A stretch of DNA of 7,262 bases, taken from contig JAIEHQ010000075.1 of assembly GCA_029065825.1 (NCBI GenBank), positions 1-7,262 of the forward strand, written 5' to 3'. Shown one piece after another: positions 1 to 6,836 of the stretch. Both the position numbers and the translations under genes were made by a program. A model generated the notes under the pieces. The model saw only the letters and a program-made list of their open reading frames with translations, had not been told where the DNA came from and did no database searches. This DNA comes from Alistipes sp. (GTDB taxonomy: Bacteria; Bacteroidota; Bacteroidia; Bacteroidales; Rikenellaceae). Position 1 is the first letter of the stretch; every line of letters begins with the position of its first letter.

Positions 1-2
1 AC

Positions 3-434
3 TACGAGGTCTCCAATTACGCCCTCCCGGGCTTCCGGGCCCGCCACAACACGGCCTACTGGACCGGCGAGGAGTACCTGGGCATCGGCCCCGCAGCCCA
101 CTCCTTCAACGGCGAAGCCCGCCGCTGGGCCGCCGCCTCGATCGACCGCTACCTGGCCCAGGCAGGCACGGAGGCGCTCTACGAGGAGGAGCGGCTCTCC
201 GAACGCGACCGCTTCAACGAATACCTGATGACCGGCCTGCGCCGCGCGGAGGGCATCTCGCTCGAACACATCGAGACCCGCTTCGGCCGCCCGCGCCTGG
301 AGCGGCTGCTGCACGAGGCCGAAGAGCCGCTGCGCAGCGGCAGCCTCCTCCTCCGCGAAGGAGGGCTGGCGATTCCCGCCGAACGGTTCCTGATTTCGGA
401 TGCCGTGATCGGCACCCTCTTCGAGGCGGAGTAA
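3..434 (+). CDS. hemW: HemW-type heme chaperone / radical SAM protein, 3' end only
   Basis: This is the C-terminal 143 residues of a protein whose start lies left of the window; bases 1-2 belong to the preceding codon. HemW proteins resemble coproporphyrinogen III dehydrogenase (HemN) but act as cytosolic heme-binding chaperones that deliver heme to target proteins. Seen here are two signatures of the family: a YEVSNYA-PGF-RHN-YW block at visible residues 1-20 and YLGIGPAAHSF at about residues 25-35. A winged-helix-like C-terminal region follows, with the usual RRAEGI stretch and an ending of the form RFLISDAVIGTLF. The CxxxCxxC iron-sulfur motif that defines radical SAM proteins would be upstream and cannot be checked. 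The visible part would be roughly the last 40% of a typical 370-380 residue protein. The TAA stop is at 432-434. It has no evident functional link to the glycogen genes downstream. HemN is the main alternative, but the motif spacing and the short C-terminus favour HemW. Confidence 0.88.
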   Translation, partial: YEVSNYALPGFRARHNTAYWTGEEYLGIGPAAHSFNGEARRWAAASIDRYLAQAGTEALYEEERLSERDRFNEYLMTGLRRAEGISLEHIETRFGRPRLERLLHEAEEPLRSGSLLLREGGLAIPAERFLISDAVIGTLFEAE

Positions 435-435
435 G

Positions 436-464
436 GCTCCGGAGCGGGAGCGGCCCCGCCGGCC
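436..464. repeat. GC-rich palindromic stretch after the hemW stop
   Basis: GCTCCGGAGC at 436-445 is a perfect 10-base palindrome. Just downstream, GGCC (452-455) and GGCC (461-464) can pair around a 5-base loop, and CGGG (445-448) can pair with CCCG (455-458). RNA from this stretch could fold into one of several short hairpins. No T-run follows on the plus strand, so it does not look like a standard intrinsic terminator. It might weakly attenuate transcription or protect the hemW 3' end. That is speculation; only the symmetry is seen. Confidence 0.3.
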
Positions 465-500
465 ACACACACAAAAATAATATACAAAACATCGAATCAT
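464..500 (+). promoter_or_regulatory. A-rich leader / translation initiation region of the fusion gene
   Basis: The sequence switches abruptly from GC-rich to A-rich here, with a short (CA)5 run (464-473) followed by an A/T stretch up to the ATG at 501. No AGGAGG-like ribosome binding site is visible. That is usual for Bacteroidota, where A-rich, unstructured leaders promote initiation. I do not find a TAnnTTTG-type -7 element in this gap, so the promoter may lie inside hemW, or the two genes may be co-transcribed. The reading frame between the hemW stop and this ATG has no other ATG, GTG or TTG, which fixes the start at 501. Confidence 0.4.
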
Positions 501-3500
501 ATGAACGAAACCAAACTCAACACCCCCGACCATCTTTTCGAGATCAGCTGGGAGGTGTGCAACAAAGTAGGCGGCATCCACACCGTCGTAGCGACCAAGG
601 CACGCACCGTCTGCGAGCGATTCGGCGACCGATACGTACTGATCGGGCCCGACCTGGCGCAGCAGGGCGAACAGAGCGAATTCGAGGAGGATCCCGCACT
701 CTTCAAGGCGTGGAGGCAGGCTCTCTACGAAAAGGGAATCCGCGCACGCGCGGGACGCTGGCGCATCGTCGGCCGCCCGCTGGTCATCCTCATCGACTTC
801 TCCTCGCTCATCCCCCGCAAGGACGACATCCTCAAATTCCTCTGGGAGAGCTACCGCGTGGACTCCATCTCGGGAGCATGGGACTACATCGAACCGGTGC
901 TGTTCGGCCATGCGGCCGGCATGGTGGTAAGCTCCTACGTCGAACACTTCTGCCGCTCGACGGAGCGTGTGGCGGCCCACTTCCACGAATGGATGACGGT
1001 GGCCGGCGCGCTCTACCTGCGTAAAATGTCGCCCTACGTGGCGACGCTCTTCACCACCCATGCGACCGTCGCGGGGCGCTGCATCGCCGGCAACGGCCTG
1101 CCCCTCTACCGCGAACTGAGCCGCTTCAACGCCGATGAGGTGGCCCGCCGCTTCGGCGTGACGGCCAAGCACTCGATCGAAAAGGCGGCGGCAGCCAACA
1201 GCGACGCGTTCCTGACCGTCAGCGGACTGACGGCCAACGAATGCAAGTACCTGCTCGGGCGCGATGCCGACCTGGTGACACCCAACGGCTTCGAGGACGA
1301 TTTCGTGTGGCGCGACGAGGAGTACGAAGCCCGCCGCACCCGGGCGCGGGCAACGCTGCGGGCCGTCGGCGAGGCCTGCCTGAACCGTCCGCTGGAGGGC
1401 GATCCGCTGATCGTCATTACCAGCGGCCGCTACGAGTTCCGCAACAAGGGGCTGGACGTGCTGCTGGAGGGCATGAAACGGCTGGCCGCACAGGAGCGCC
1501 TCGACCGCGAGGTGCTGCTCTTCGTCATGGTGCCCGCCGCCAACCGGGGGGCGCGCACAGACCTGCAGAACCGGCTCAAAGACAGCTCCGCGCCCATCGA
1601 CGGAGGTCAATGGCCCTGGAGCACCCACTACCTGGAGAACATGCAGTGGGATCCCGTCGTGCGGGCCATCGACGGCTCGCCGCTGGCCGATCCCGCCTCG
1701 AAAGTGCACGCACTCTTCGTCCCCTCGTACCTCAACGGCAGCGACGGCATCTTCGACCAAAGCTACTACGAACTGCTGACGGGAGCCGACCTGACGCTCT
1801 TCCCCTCCTACTACGAACCCTGGGGCTACACCCCTCTGGAGTCGATCGCCTTCTCGGTGCCGACCCTCACCACCACGCTCGCCGGATTCGGACTCTGGAT
1901 CGACCGGCTCCGCGACCACGACGGGGTGGAGGTCCTCCGCCGCGACGACGGCGACGACGACCGCACGGCGGCGGCTCTGGCCGACTCCGTGCTGCGCTTC
2001 GCACAGCTCCCGGCCCAGCGGGTGGAGGAGGTGCGCCGCGATGCGCGCGAACTATCCCGCACGGCGCTCTGGAACCGGCTCTTCCGCGCCTACGAGGAGG
2101 CCTACTCCGAGGCGCTCGACAACGCCGACGCACGGATGCGCCGCGCCGAAGCCGACCGGGAGCACGCCTCCGGACAGCAGACCGCGGCCGCCCACCGGGT
2201 GTTCCGCGCCGAGCAACCCTCCTGGAGCCGCATGATGGTCGAGAAGAGCCTGCCCGAACGGCTGCGTCCGCTCGACGAGCTGGCCCACAACCTCTGGTGG
2301 AGCTGGAACCCCGAAGCGCGCGACCTGTTCGAAGGCATCGATCCCGACCTGTGGAGCGAGAGCGACCGCAACCCGATCGCCTTCCTCGACCTGCTCAGCA
2401 TCGGCCGCATGCGTGAGCTGGAGCAGGACGAGAAGTTCCTCCGCACGCTCGACACGGTCTATGCACAGTTCAACGCCTACATGTCCGAAAAGCCCGACCC
2501 CGGAAAACCCCGTATCGCCTACTTCTCGATGGAGTACGGACTCCACTCCTCGCTCAAGATCTATTCGGGCGGCCTGGGCATCCTCGCGGGCGACTACCTG
2601 AAGGAGGCATCGGACAAGAACGTTCCGATGGTGGCCGTCGGCCTGCTCTACCGCTACGGCTACTTCACGCAGAAACTCTCGGCCCAGGGTGCCCAGCAGG
2701 CCACCTACGAGGCGCAGAACTTCTCGAAGCTGCCGATCCAGCCCGTGCGCGATGCGGTGGGCAACTGGACCACCGTTTCGGTCGCCCTGCCGGGCCGCAC
2801 CCTCTCGGCACGCGTCTGGCTCTGCCGCGTGGGCCGCACCGAACTCTACCTGCTCGATGCCGACTACGAGGCCAACCTCGAGGAGGACCGTCAGGTAACG
2901 CACTACCTCTACGGCGGCGACTGGGAGAACCGCCTCAAGCAGGAGATGCTGCTCGGCATCGGCGGCGTACGGGCGCTGCGGGCGCTCCGCATCCGTCAGG
3001 AGGTCTATCACTGTAACGAAGGCCACGCCGCCTTCATCGGACTGGAGCGGATCCGCACGCTGATGATGCAGGGCCGCCTCTCGTTCGACGAGGCCTCGGA
3101 GGTCATCCGCTCCTCCTCGCTCTTCACGACCCACACCCCCGTCCCCGCAGGCCACGATGCCTTCCCCGAGGCGATGATCCGCCAGTACCTCTCCCACTTC
3201 CCGGGCGAGCTGGGCATCGGCTGGTCGCAGTTCATGGGACTCGGCCGCATGAACCCCGAGAACCCCGACGAGAAGTTCTCGATGTCGGTGCTTGCCTGCA
3301 ACCTCTCGCAGGAGGTAAACGGCGTGTCGTGGCTGCACGGCGAGGTCTCGAAAGAGATCCTCGGCGGCATCTGGCCGGGCTACTTCAAGAACGAACTGCA
3401 TGTGGGCTACGTGACCAACGGCGTTCACTTCCCGACCTGGACGGCCACCGGACTGCGCCGGCTCTACGCCCGCCACTTCCCCGAGGGCTTCGAGGGCCAC

Positions 3501-4754
3501 GACTACCGCATCCCCGCATGGCAGAAGGTCCACCAGATCGCCGACAGCGAGCTTTGGGCCGAGCGCATGGCGCTCAAGGAGAAGCTGATCCGCCTGATCC
3601 GCCGCCGCTACGGCGACCCGGGACAGGTGCGGCTCGACTCGCCGGGCCAGATCGTCCGCATCCTCGAAGGCATCCGCCCCGACGTGCTGACCATCGGCTT
3701 CGCCCGCCGCTTCGCCACCTACAAGCGGGCCTCGCTGCTCTTCACCAACCTGGACCGTCTGGCGGCCATCGTCAATAACCGGGAGCGGCCCGTGCAGTTC
3801 ATCTTCGCAGGCAAGGCCCACCCCAACGACAAGCCGGGACAGGACCTGATCAAGCGCATCGTCGAGGTTTCGGCCATGCCGCAGTTCGCCGGCAAGATCC
3901 TCTTCCTGCAGAACTACGACATGGAGCTGGCACGGCGCATGGTGCAGGGCGTGGATGTATGGCTCAACACCCCGACCCGTCCGCTCGAAGCCTCGGGCAC
4001 CTCGGGCGAGAAGTGCGTGATGAACGGCGTGCTCCAGTTCTCGGTGCTCGACGGCTGGTGGGTCGAAGGCCACAAGGAGGGGGCCGGCTGGGCGCTCCCG
4101 ATGGAGGCCGCCTACTCCGATCCGCAGTACCAGAACGAACTCGACGCAGAGATGATCTACAACACCATCGAAGAGCAGATCGCTCCGAAATACTACGACC
4201 GCGCCGCCGACGGCATTCCGCACCAGTGGCTCGCCTCGGTCAAGAGCTGCATCGCCGACATAGCCTCGAACTTCACGACCAACCGCATGCTGCGCGACTA
4301 CGAAGAGCGCTTCTACGACCGGCTGGCCGCCCGCAAGCGCGAAGTTACCGCCGACGGCTACCGCCTGGCCCGGGAGATCGCCCACTGGAAGCGCCGTGTC
4401 CTCGCGGCATGGGAGCGGGTCCGGGTGGTCGATGTACAGCGCGCCCAGGTGGGCGACAAACCGATCGTCGTGGACCGCGACTACCGCTTCGAACTGACCG
4501 TCGATCTGGGCGGCCTCGCCCCCGACGAAATCGGAGCCGAGCTGGTGGTGGCGCGCCCCGTCGAGGCGGGCCGGGCCGTCGAGGTGGTGCGGACCCTGCC
4601 GCTGACGCAGGTCGCCCAGTCGGGCGGCCGGGCGACCTATGCGCTCGACTACGCCCCCGAGCAGGCCGGCATGTACGACATGGCGCTGCGCATCTTCCCG
4701 CAGCACCCGTCGCTGCCCCACCGGATGGATTTCGCGCTGGTAAAATGGGCGTAA
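501..4754 (+). CDS. Fused GT3 glycogen synthase - GT35 alpha-glucan phosphorylase (bifunctional, 1417 aa)
   Basis: Two complete enzymes are joined in one frame. Residues about 10-545 are a GT3 glycogen synthase, the animal/fungal type that transfers glucose from a nucleotide sugar to alpha-1,4-glucan. Visible signatures are NKVGGIHTV (21-29), AHFHEW (159-164), FTTHAT (184-189), TPNGF (260-264), GRYEFRNKG with R310 and K316 (phosphate/donor contacts in GT3), and YYEPWGYTPLE with the E439-X7-E447 glutamate pair. A polar helix-like linker covers about 545-568. From about 569 to the end is a GT35 phosphorylase of the short bacterial type, which releases glucose-1-phosphate. It begins with a DUF3417-like region (LDELAHNLWWSWN, 591-603) and continues with YSGGLGILAGD (688-698), FTTHTPVPAGHDAF (875-888), and a phosphate-binding RFATYK block (R1070, K1075). 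The pyridoxal-phosphate lysine is K1171 in EASGTSGEKCVMNG. A beta-rich tail follows (about 1310-1417). The phosphorylase part, about 850 residues, is full length. No active-site residue I could check is missing. A cytosolic protein is expected; no signal peptide or membrane segment is seen. Donor specificity (UDP- or ADP-glucose) cannot be read from sequence. Confidence 0.93.
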   Translation: MNETKLNTPDHLFEISWEVCNKVGGIHTVVATKARTVCERFGDRYVLIGPDLAQQGEQSEFEEDPALFKAWRQALYEKGIRARAGRWRIVGRPLVILIDFSSLIPRKDDILKFLWESYRVDSISGAWDYIEPVLFGHAAGMVVSSYVEHFCRSTERVAAHFHEWMTVAGALYLRKMSPYVATLFTTHATVAGRCIAGNGLPLYRELSRFNADEVARRFGVTAKHSIEKAAAANSDAFLTVSGLTANECKYLLGRDADLVTPNGFEDDFVWRDEEYEARRTRARATLRAVGEACLNRPLEGDPLIVITSGRYEFRNKGLDVLLEGMKRLAAQERLDREVLLFVMVPAANRGARTDLQNRLKDSSAPIDGGQWPWSTHYLENMQWDPVVRAIDGSPLADPASKVHALFVPSYLNGSDGIFDQSYYELLTGADLTLFPSYYEPWGYTPLESIAFSVPTLTTTLAGFGLWIDRLRDHDGVEVLRRDDGDDDRTAAALADSVLRFAQLPAQRVEEVRRDARELSRTALWNRLFRAYEEAYSEALDNADARMRRAEADREHASGQQTAAAHRVFRAEQPSWSRMMVEKSLPERLRPLDELAHNLWWSWNPEARDLFEGIDPDLWSESDRNPIAFLDLLSIGRMRELEQDEKFLRTLDTVYAQFNAYMSEKPDPGKPRIAYFSMEYGLHSSLKIYSGGLGILAGDYLKEASDKNVPMVAVGLLYRYGYFTQKLSAQGAQQATYEAQNFSKLPIQPVRDAVGNWTTVSVALPGRTLSARVWLCRVGRTELYLLDADYEANLEEDRQVTHYLYGGDWENRLKQEMLLGIGGVRALRALRIRQEVYHCNEGHAAFIGLERIRTLMMQGRLSFDEASEVIRSSSLFTTHTPVPAGHDAFPEAMIRQYLSHFPGELGIGWSQFMGLGRMNPENPDEKFSMSVLACNLSQEVNGVSWLHGEVSKEILGGIWPGYFKNELHVGYVTNGVHFPTWTATGLRRLYARHFPEGFEGHDYRIPAWQKVHQIADSELWAERMALKEKLIRLIRRRYGDPGQVRLDSPGQIVRILEGIRPDVLTIGFARRFATYKRASLLFTNLDRLAAIVNNRERPVQFIFAGKAHPNDKPGQDLIKRIVEVSAMPQFAGKILFLQNYDMELARRMVQGVDVWLNTPTRPLEASGTSGEKCVMNGVLQFSVLDGWWVEGHKEGAGWALPMEAAYSDPQYQNELDAEMIYNTIEEQIAPKYYDRAADGIPHQWLASVKSCIADIASNFTTNRMLRDYEERFYDRLAARKREVTADGYRLAREIAHWKRRVLAAWERVRVVDVQRAQVGDKPIVVDRDYRFELTVDLGGLAPDEIGAELVVARPVEAGRAVEVVRTLPLTQVAQSGGRATYALDYAPEQAGMYDMALRIFPQHPSLPHRMDFALVKWA

Positions 4755-4796
4755 CGGACGAAAGTGTGTTTCGAAACGGTTTTAGACGGAGGGAGA

Positions 4797-4828
4797 GTTG
4801 CTTTTTCGAGAAAAAATCACTATCTTTC
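4797..4828 (+). promoter_or_regulatory. Candidate Bacteroidetes-type promoter of the debranching gene
   Basis: GTTG at 4797-4800 and TATCTTTC at 4821-4828 are separated by 20 bases. This matches the Bacteroidetes primary sigma factor pattern (TTTG, 19-21 bases, TAnnTTTG) with one mismatch in each element. The region is clearly AT-richer than the surrounding genes. Transcription would begin near 4835, leaving a leader of only about 15 bases before the ATG at 4851. If real, the debranching enzyme and downstream transferase can be transcribed separately from the fusion gene. The call rests on consensus matching only. Confidence 0.5.
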
Positions 4829-4850
4829 CGAAAAGTAAAATTTCAACGAG

Positions 4851-6836
4851 ATGTCGGTACTTACATTCGATAAAAGCCAACTGGGCAATCTGGAGTATTC
4901 GCTCCGGCGCGAGATGCTGGGCACGGACCGGCGCGGCGGATACATGAGCACGACGATCGTGGGCTGCAACACGCGCAAGTACCACGGACTGATCGTCGCA
5001 CCGATCGACGAGAGCGACCGCACCTTCGTGCTGCTCTCCTCGCTCGACGAGACGATCCTCCACGACGGAGAGGCCTTCAATCTGGCGCTCCACCGGTTCC
5101 CGGGGGTCTATGAGCCGCGCGGCCACAAATACATTACCGACTTCGAATACACACCCACACCGACGATTACCTACCAGGTGGGCGGTCTGGTCCTGCGCAA
5201 GGAGCTGCTCTGGATCCACGACCGCACGCAGCTGCTGATCCGCTACACGCTGGCGGAATCCCCCGCTCCGATCACGATGCGGCTGCGCCCCTTCTTCGCC
5301 TTTCGGGACAAGCATGCGCTCACGCAGGCCAACATGGAGGCCGACGGACGCTCCTGGCCGGTTCCGGGCGGCGTGAAGAGCCGCCTCTACGCCGACTTCC
5401 CCTGGCTCTACCTCCAGACCGATGCCGACACGGAGTTCGTTCCGGCCCCGGACTGGTACTACGGCTTCGAATACGCCCGGGAGATCGAACGCGGCTATGC
5501 GGGGCGGGAGGACCTGCTCACGAGCGGCTACTTCGAACTTACGCTCCGGCCCGGCGGCAGCGTCATCTTCTCGGCTTCGGTCGAACAGATGGCCTCGCCC
5601 TCCGAGATCGGCAGATGCTTCGCCGAGGCGCTCGCCGCGAGGAGCCGCAAGGTCGATTTCCGGAGCTGTCTGCGCCATTCGGCCCGCCAGTTCGTCGTCC
5701 GCAGGCCCGGCGGCCGCACGGAGGTGCTGGCCGGCTACCCCTGGCACGGAGAGATCGGGCGGCAGACGCTCGTCGCGCTCCCCGGCATCACGCTCGAACA
5801 GGGACGCACGGAGGCGTGCCTCGAGGTGCTGGACACGCTGGTCGCCGAACGTCGCGACGGCATGTTCCGGGGGTCGTTCTCGGCCGCCGAGGCGGTCGAT
5901 GCGCCGCTCTGGTTCTACTGGACGCTCCAACAGCTGGAGCGCACGGTCGGAGCCGAAGACATCTGGGTCCGCTACGGCGACGTGATGCGGGAGCTTCCGG
6001 AAACATACCTGCGGGGTGCCGCCGAAGGGATCGCCGTCCACGAGAACGGCCTGATCTGGGCCGAAGCCCCCGGGCGGGCCGTTACCTGGATGGATGCCAC
6101 GCGGGAGGGAGCGCCCATCGTCCGGCGCGACGGCTATCAGGTCGAAACCAACGCATTGTGGTACAATGCAATCTGCTACACTCTGCGACTCGCCGCCCGC
6201 TTCGGCGACGAGGAGTTCGTGCGGCGCTGGGAGCAGTGGCCCGCACGGATCCGCGAATCGTTCGAGCGGCTCTTCTGGATCGAAGAGCAGGAGTGCCTTG
6301 CCGACTTCGTCGGACGGGAGGGGGCCTGCCCGTTCATCCGCCCGGCGATGGCCGTGGCGGTCGGCCTGGACTACAAGATGCTCGACGAACGCCGGCAGGC
6401 GGCCGTGCTCCGCGTCCTGCAGCAGCACCTGCTCACACCCGTCGGACTGCGTTCGCTCTCGCCCCGCAACCCGCGCTACAAAAGCCGCTGCGAAGGCGAC
6501 CCGGCGACCCGGGCCGAGGCCTCGATGAACGGCGCGGTGTGGGTCTGGCCCCTGTGGTTCTACGTCAAGGGGGAGTTCGACCTCAACGGCGCGGACTTCC
6601 TGCCCCGGGCGGAGAAGCTGCTCGACAACTTCGGCGAACAGATCCAGAGCTACGGCATCGGGTCGATCAACGAGGTCTTCGACGGCGATCCGCCGCACGC
6701 ACCCCGGGGAGCGATCTCTTCGGCCTGGAGCGTCGGAGCAGTGCTGATGATCCGGGAGCTGGTCAAGCGGTGGGGCGCCTTCCCCGCAGGAGAGCGGCCG
6801 CAGAGTAAGGAAACGAATAAACCGATACAATTATGA
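4851..6836 (+). CDS. Glycogen debranching enzyme, GH133-type amylo-alpha-1,6-glucosidase
   Basis: Predicted to hydrolyse the alpha-1,6 branch stubs left when phosphorylase shortens glycogen outer chains, which completes breakdown begun by the GT35 part of the upstream protein. The N-terminal beta-sandwich (GDE_N-like, about residues 12-245) carries RRGGYMSTTIVGCNTRKYHG at about 27-45 and LLSSLDETIL (61-70), both typical of bacterial and archaeal debranching proteins. The C-terminal GDE_C-like (alpha/alpha) barrel (about 270-640) carries TWMDA (412-416, D415), VETNALWYNA (431-440) and SINEVFDGDPPH (605-616, E608). D415 and E608 are the likely catalytic acid/base pair, by analogy with GH15-like barrels; this assignment is inference. 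At 661 residues it is a normal length. An in-frame TAA at 4836-4838 with no start codon between it and 4851 fixes the start. No signal peptide is seen, so it is cytosolic. The stop overlaps the next start. Family assignment is firm; whether it also has 4-alpha-glucanotransferase activity is not visible, though such short forms generally lack that domain. Confidence 0.92.
   Translation: MSVLTFDKSQLGNLEYSLRREMLGTDRRGGYMSTTIVGCNTRKYHGLIVAPIDESDRTFVLLSSLDETILHDGEAFNLALHRFPGVYEPRGHKYITDFEYTPTPTITYQVGGLVLRKELLWIHDRTQLLIRYTLAESPAPITMRLRPFFAFRDKHALTQANMEADGRSWPVPGGVKSRLYADFPWLYLQTDADTEFVPAPDWYYGFEYAREIERGYAGREDLLTSGYFELTLRPGGSVIFSASVEQMASPSEIGRCFAEALAARSRKVDFRSCLRHSARQFVVRRPGGRTEVLAGYPWHGEIGRQTLVALPGITLEQGRTEACLEVLDTLVAERRDGMFRGSFSAAEAVDAPLWFYWTLQQLERTVGAEDIWVRYGDVMRELPETYLRGAAEGIAVHENGLIWAEAPGRAVTWMDATREGAPIVRRDGYQVETNALWYNAICYTLRLAARFGDEEFVRRWEQWPARIRESFERLFWIEEQECLADFVGREGACPFIRPAMAVAVGLDYKMLDERRQAAVLRVLQQHLLTPVGLRSLSPRNPRYKSRCEGDPATRAEASMNGAVWVWPLWFYVKGEFDLNGADFLPRAEKLLDNFGEQIQSYGIGSINEVFDGDPPHAPRGAISSAWSVGAVLMIRELVKRWGAFPAGERPQSKETNKPIQL
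6811..6836 (+). promoter_or_regulatory. A-rich initiation region inside the end of the debranching gene, with ATGA stop/start overlap
   Basis: The last codons of the debranching gene (from about 6808) switch to A/T-rich choices such as aat, aaa, ata, caa and tta, which are rare in the rest of this GC-rich gene. They end in TGA (6834-6836), which overlaps the next ATG (6833-6835). The stretch looks like the A-rich leaders before the other two starts here, so it probably serves as the initiation site for the downstream transferase. Translation of the two genes is then likely coupled. No Shine-Dalgarno is evident near the start. Confidence 0.5.

Noticed and set aside
464..473. (CA)5 dinucleotide run as a phase-variable repeat
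   Set aside because: Too short to expect frequent slippage, and outside the coding sequence.
436..480. Possible intrinsic terminator for hemW
   Set aside because: Hairpins can be drawn, but no T-tract follows on the plus strand; the next stretch is CA- and A-rich. Kept only as a palindromic region.
1930..1964. GAC-rich near-repeat encoding an acidic run (RRDDGDDDR, residues 480-488)
   Set aside because: A short surface-loop-like acidic patch in the GT3 domain. It is imperfect as a repeat, and nothing suggests a binding or regulatory role.
1241..2416. A 391-codon plus-strand frame overlapping the GT3 region, and similar ones at 3959-4873 and 5615-6808
   Set aside because: They are out of frame with the conserved motifs, dominated by Arg, Pro, Gly and Ala, and show no family features. 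They are alternate-frame shadows.
4000..4035. Unusual Glu before the pyridoxal-phosphate lysine (SGEKCVMNG instead of GNMKFMLNG)
   Set aside because: The classical animal motif differs, but the short bacterial phosphorylases vary here, and the lysine and flanking ASGT...NG are kept. I do not regard it as a defect.
2052..4721. An 889-codon open frame on the minus strand opposite the fusion gene
   Set aside because: It lies entirely within a gene with clear enzyme motifs. Its translation is rich in Ala, Arg, Gly, Val and His with no recognisable domain, as expected where G/C third positions suppress stops on the opposite strand.
4801..4818. Possible hairpin in the CTTTTTCGAGAAAAAA stretch
   Set aside because: The stem would be almost only A-T pairs with a loop too small once the C-G pair is formed. 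It is more simply read as AT-rich promoter spacer.
4782..6830. A 682-codon open frame on the minus strand opposite the debranching enzyme gene
   Set aside because: Same cause: antisense shadow of a GC-rich gene, no domain seen, and its start falls in the AT-rich gap only by chance.
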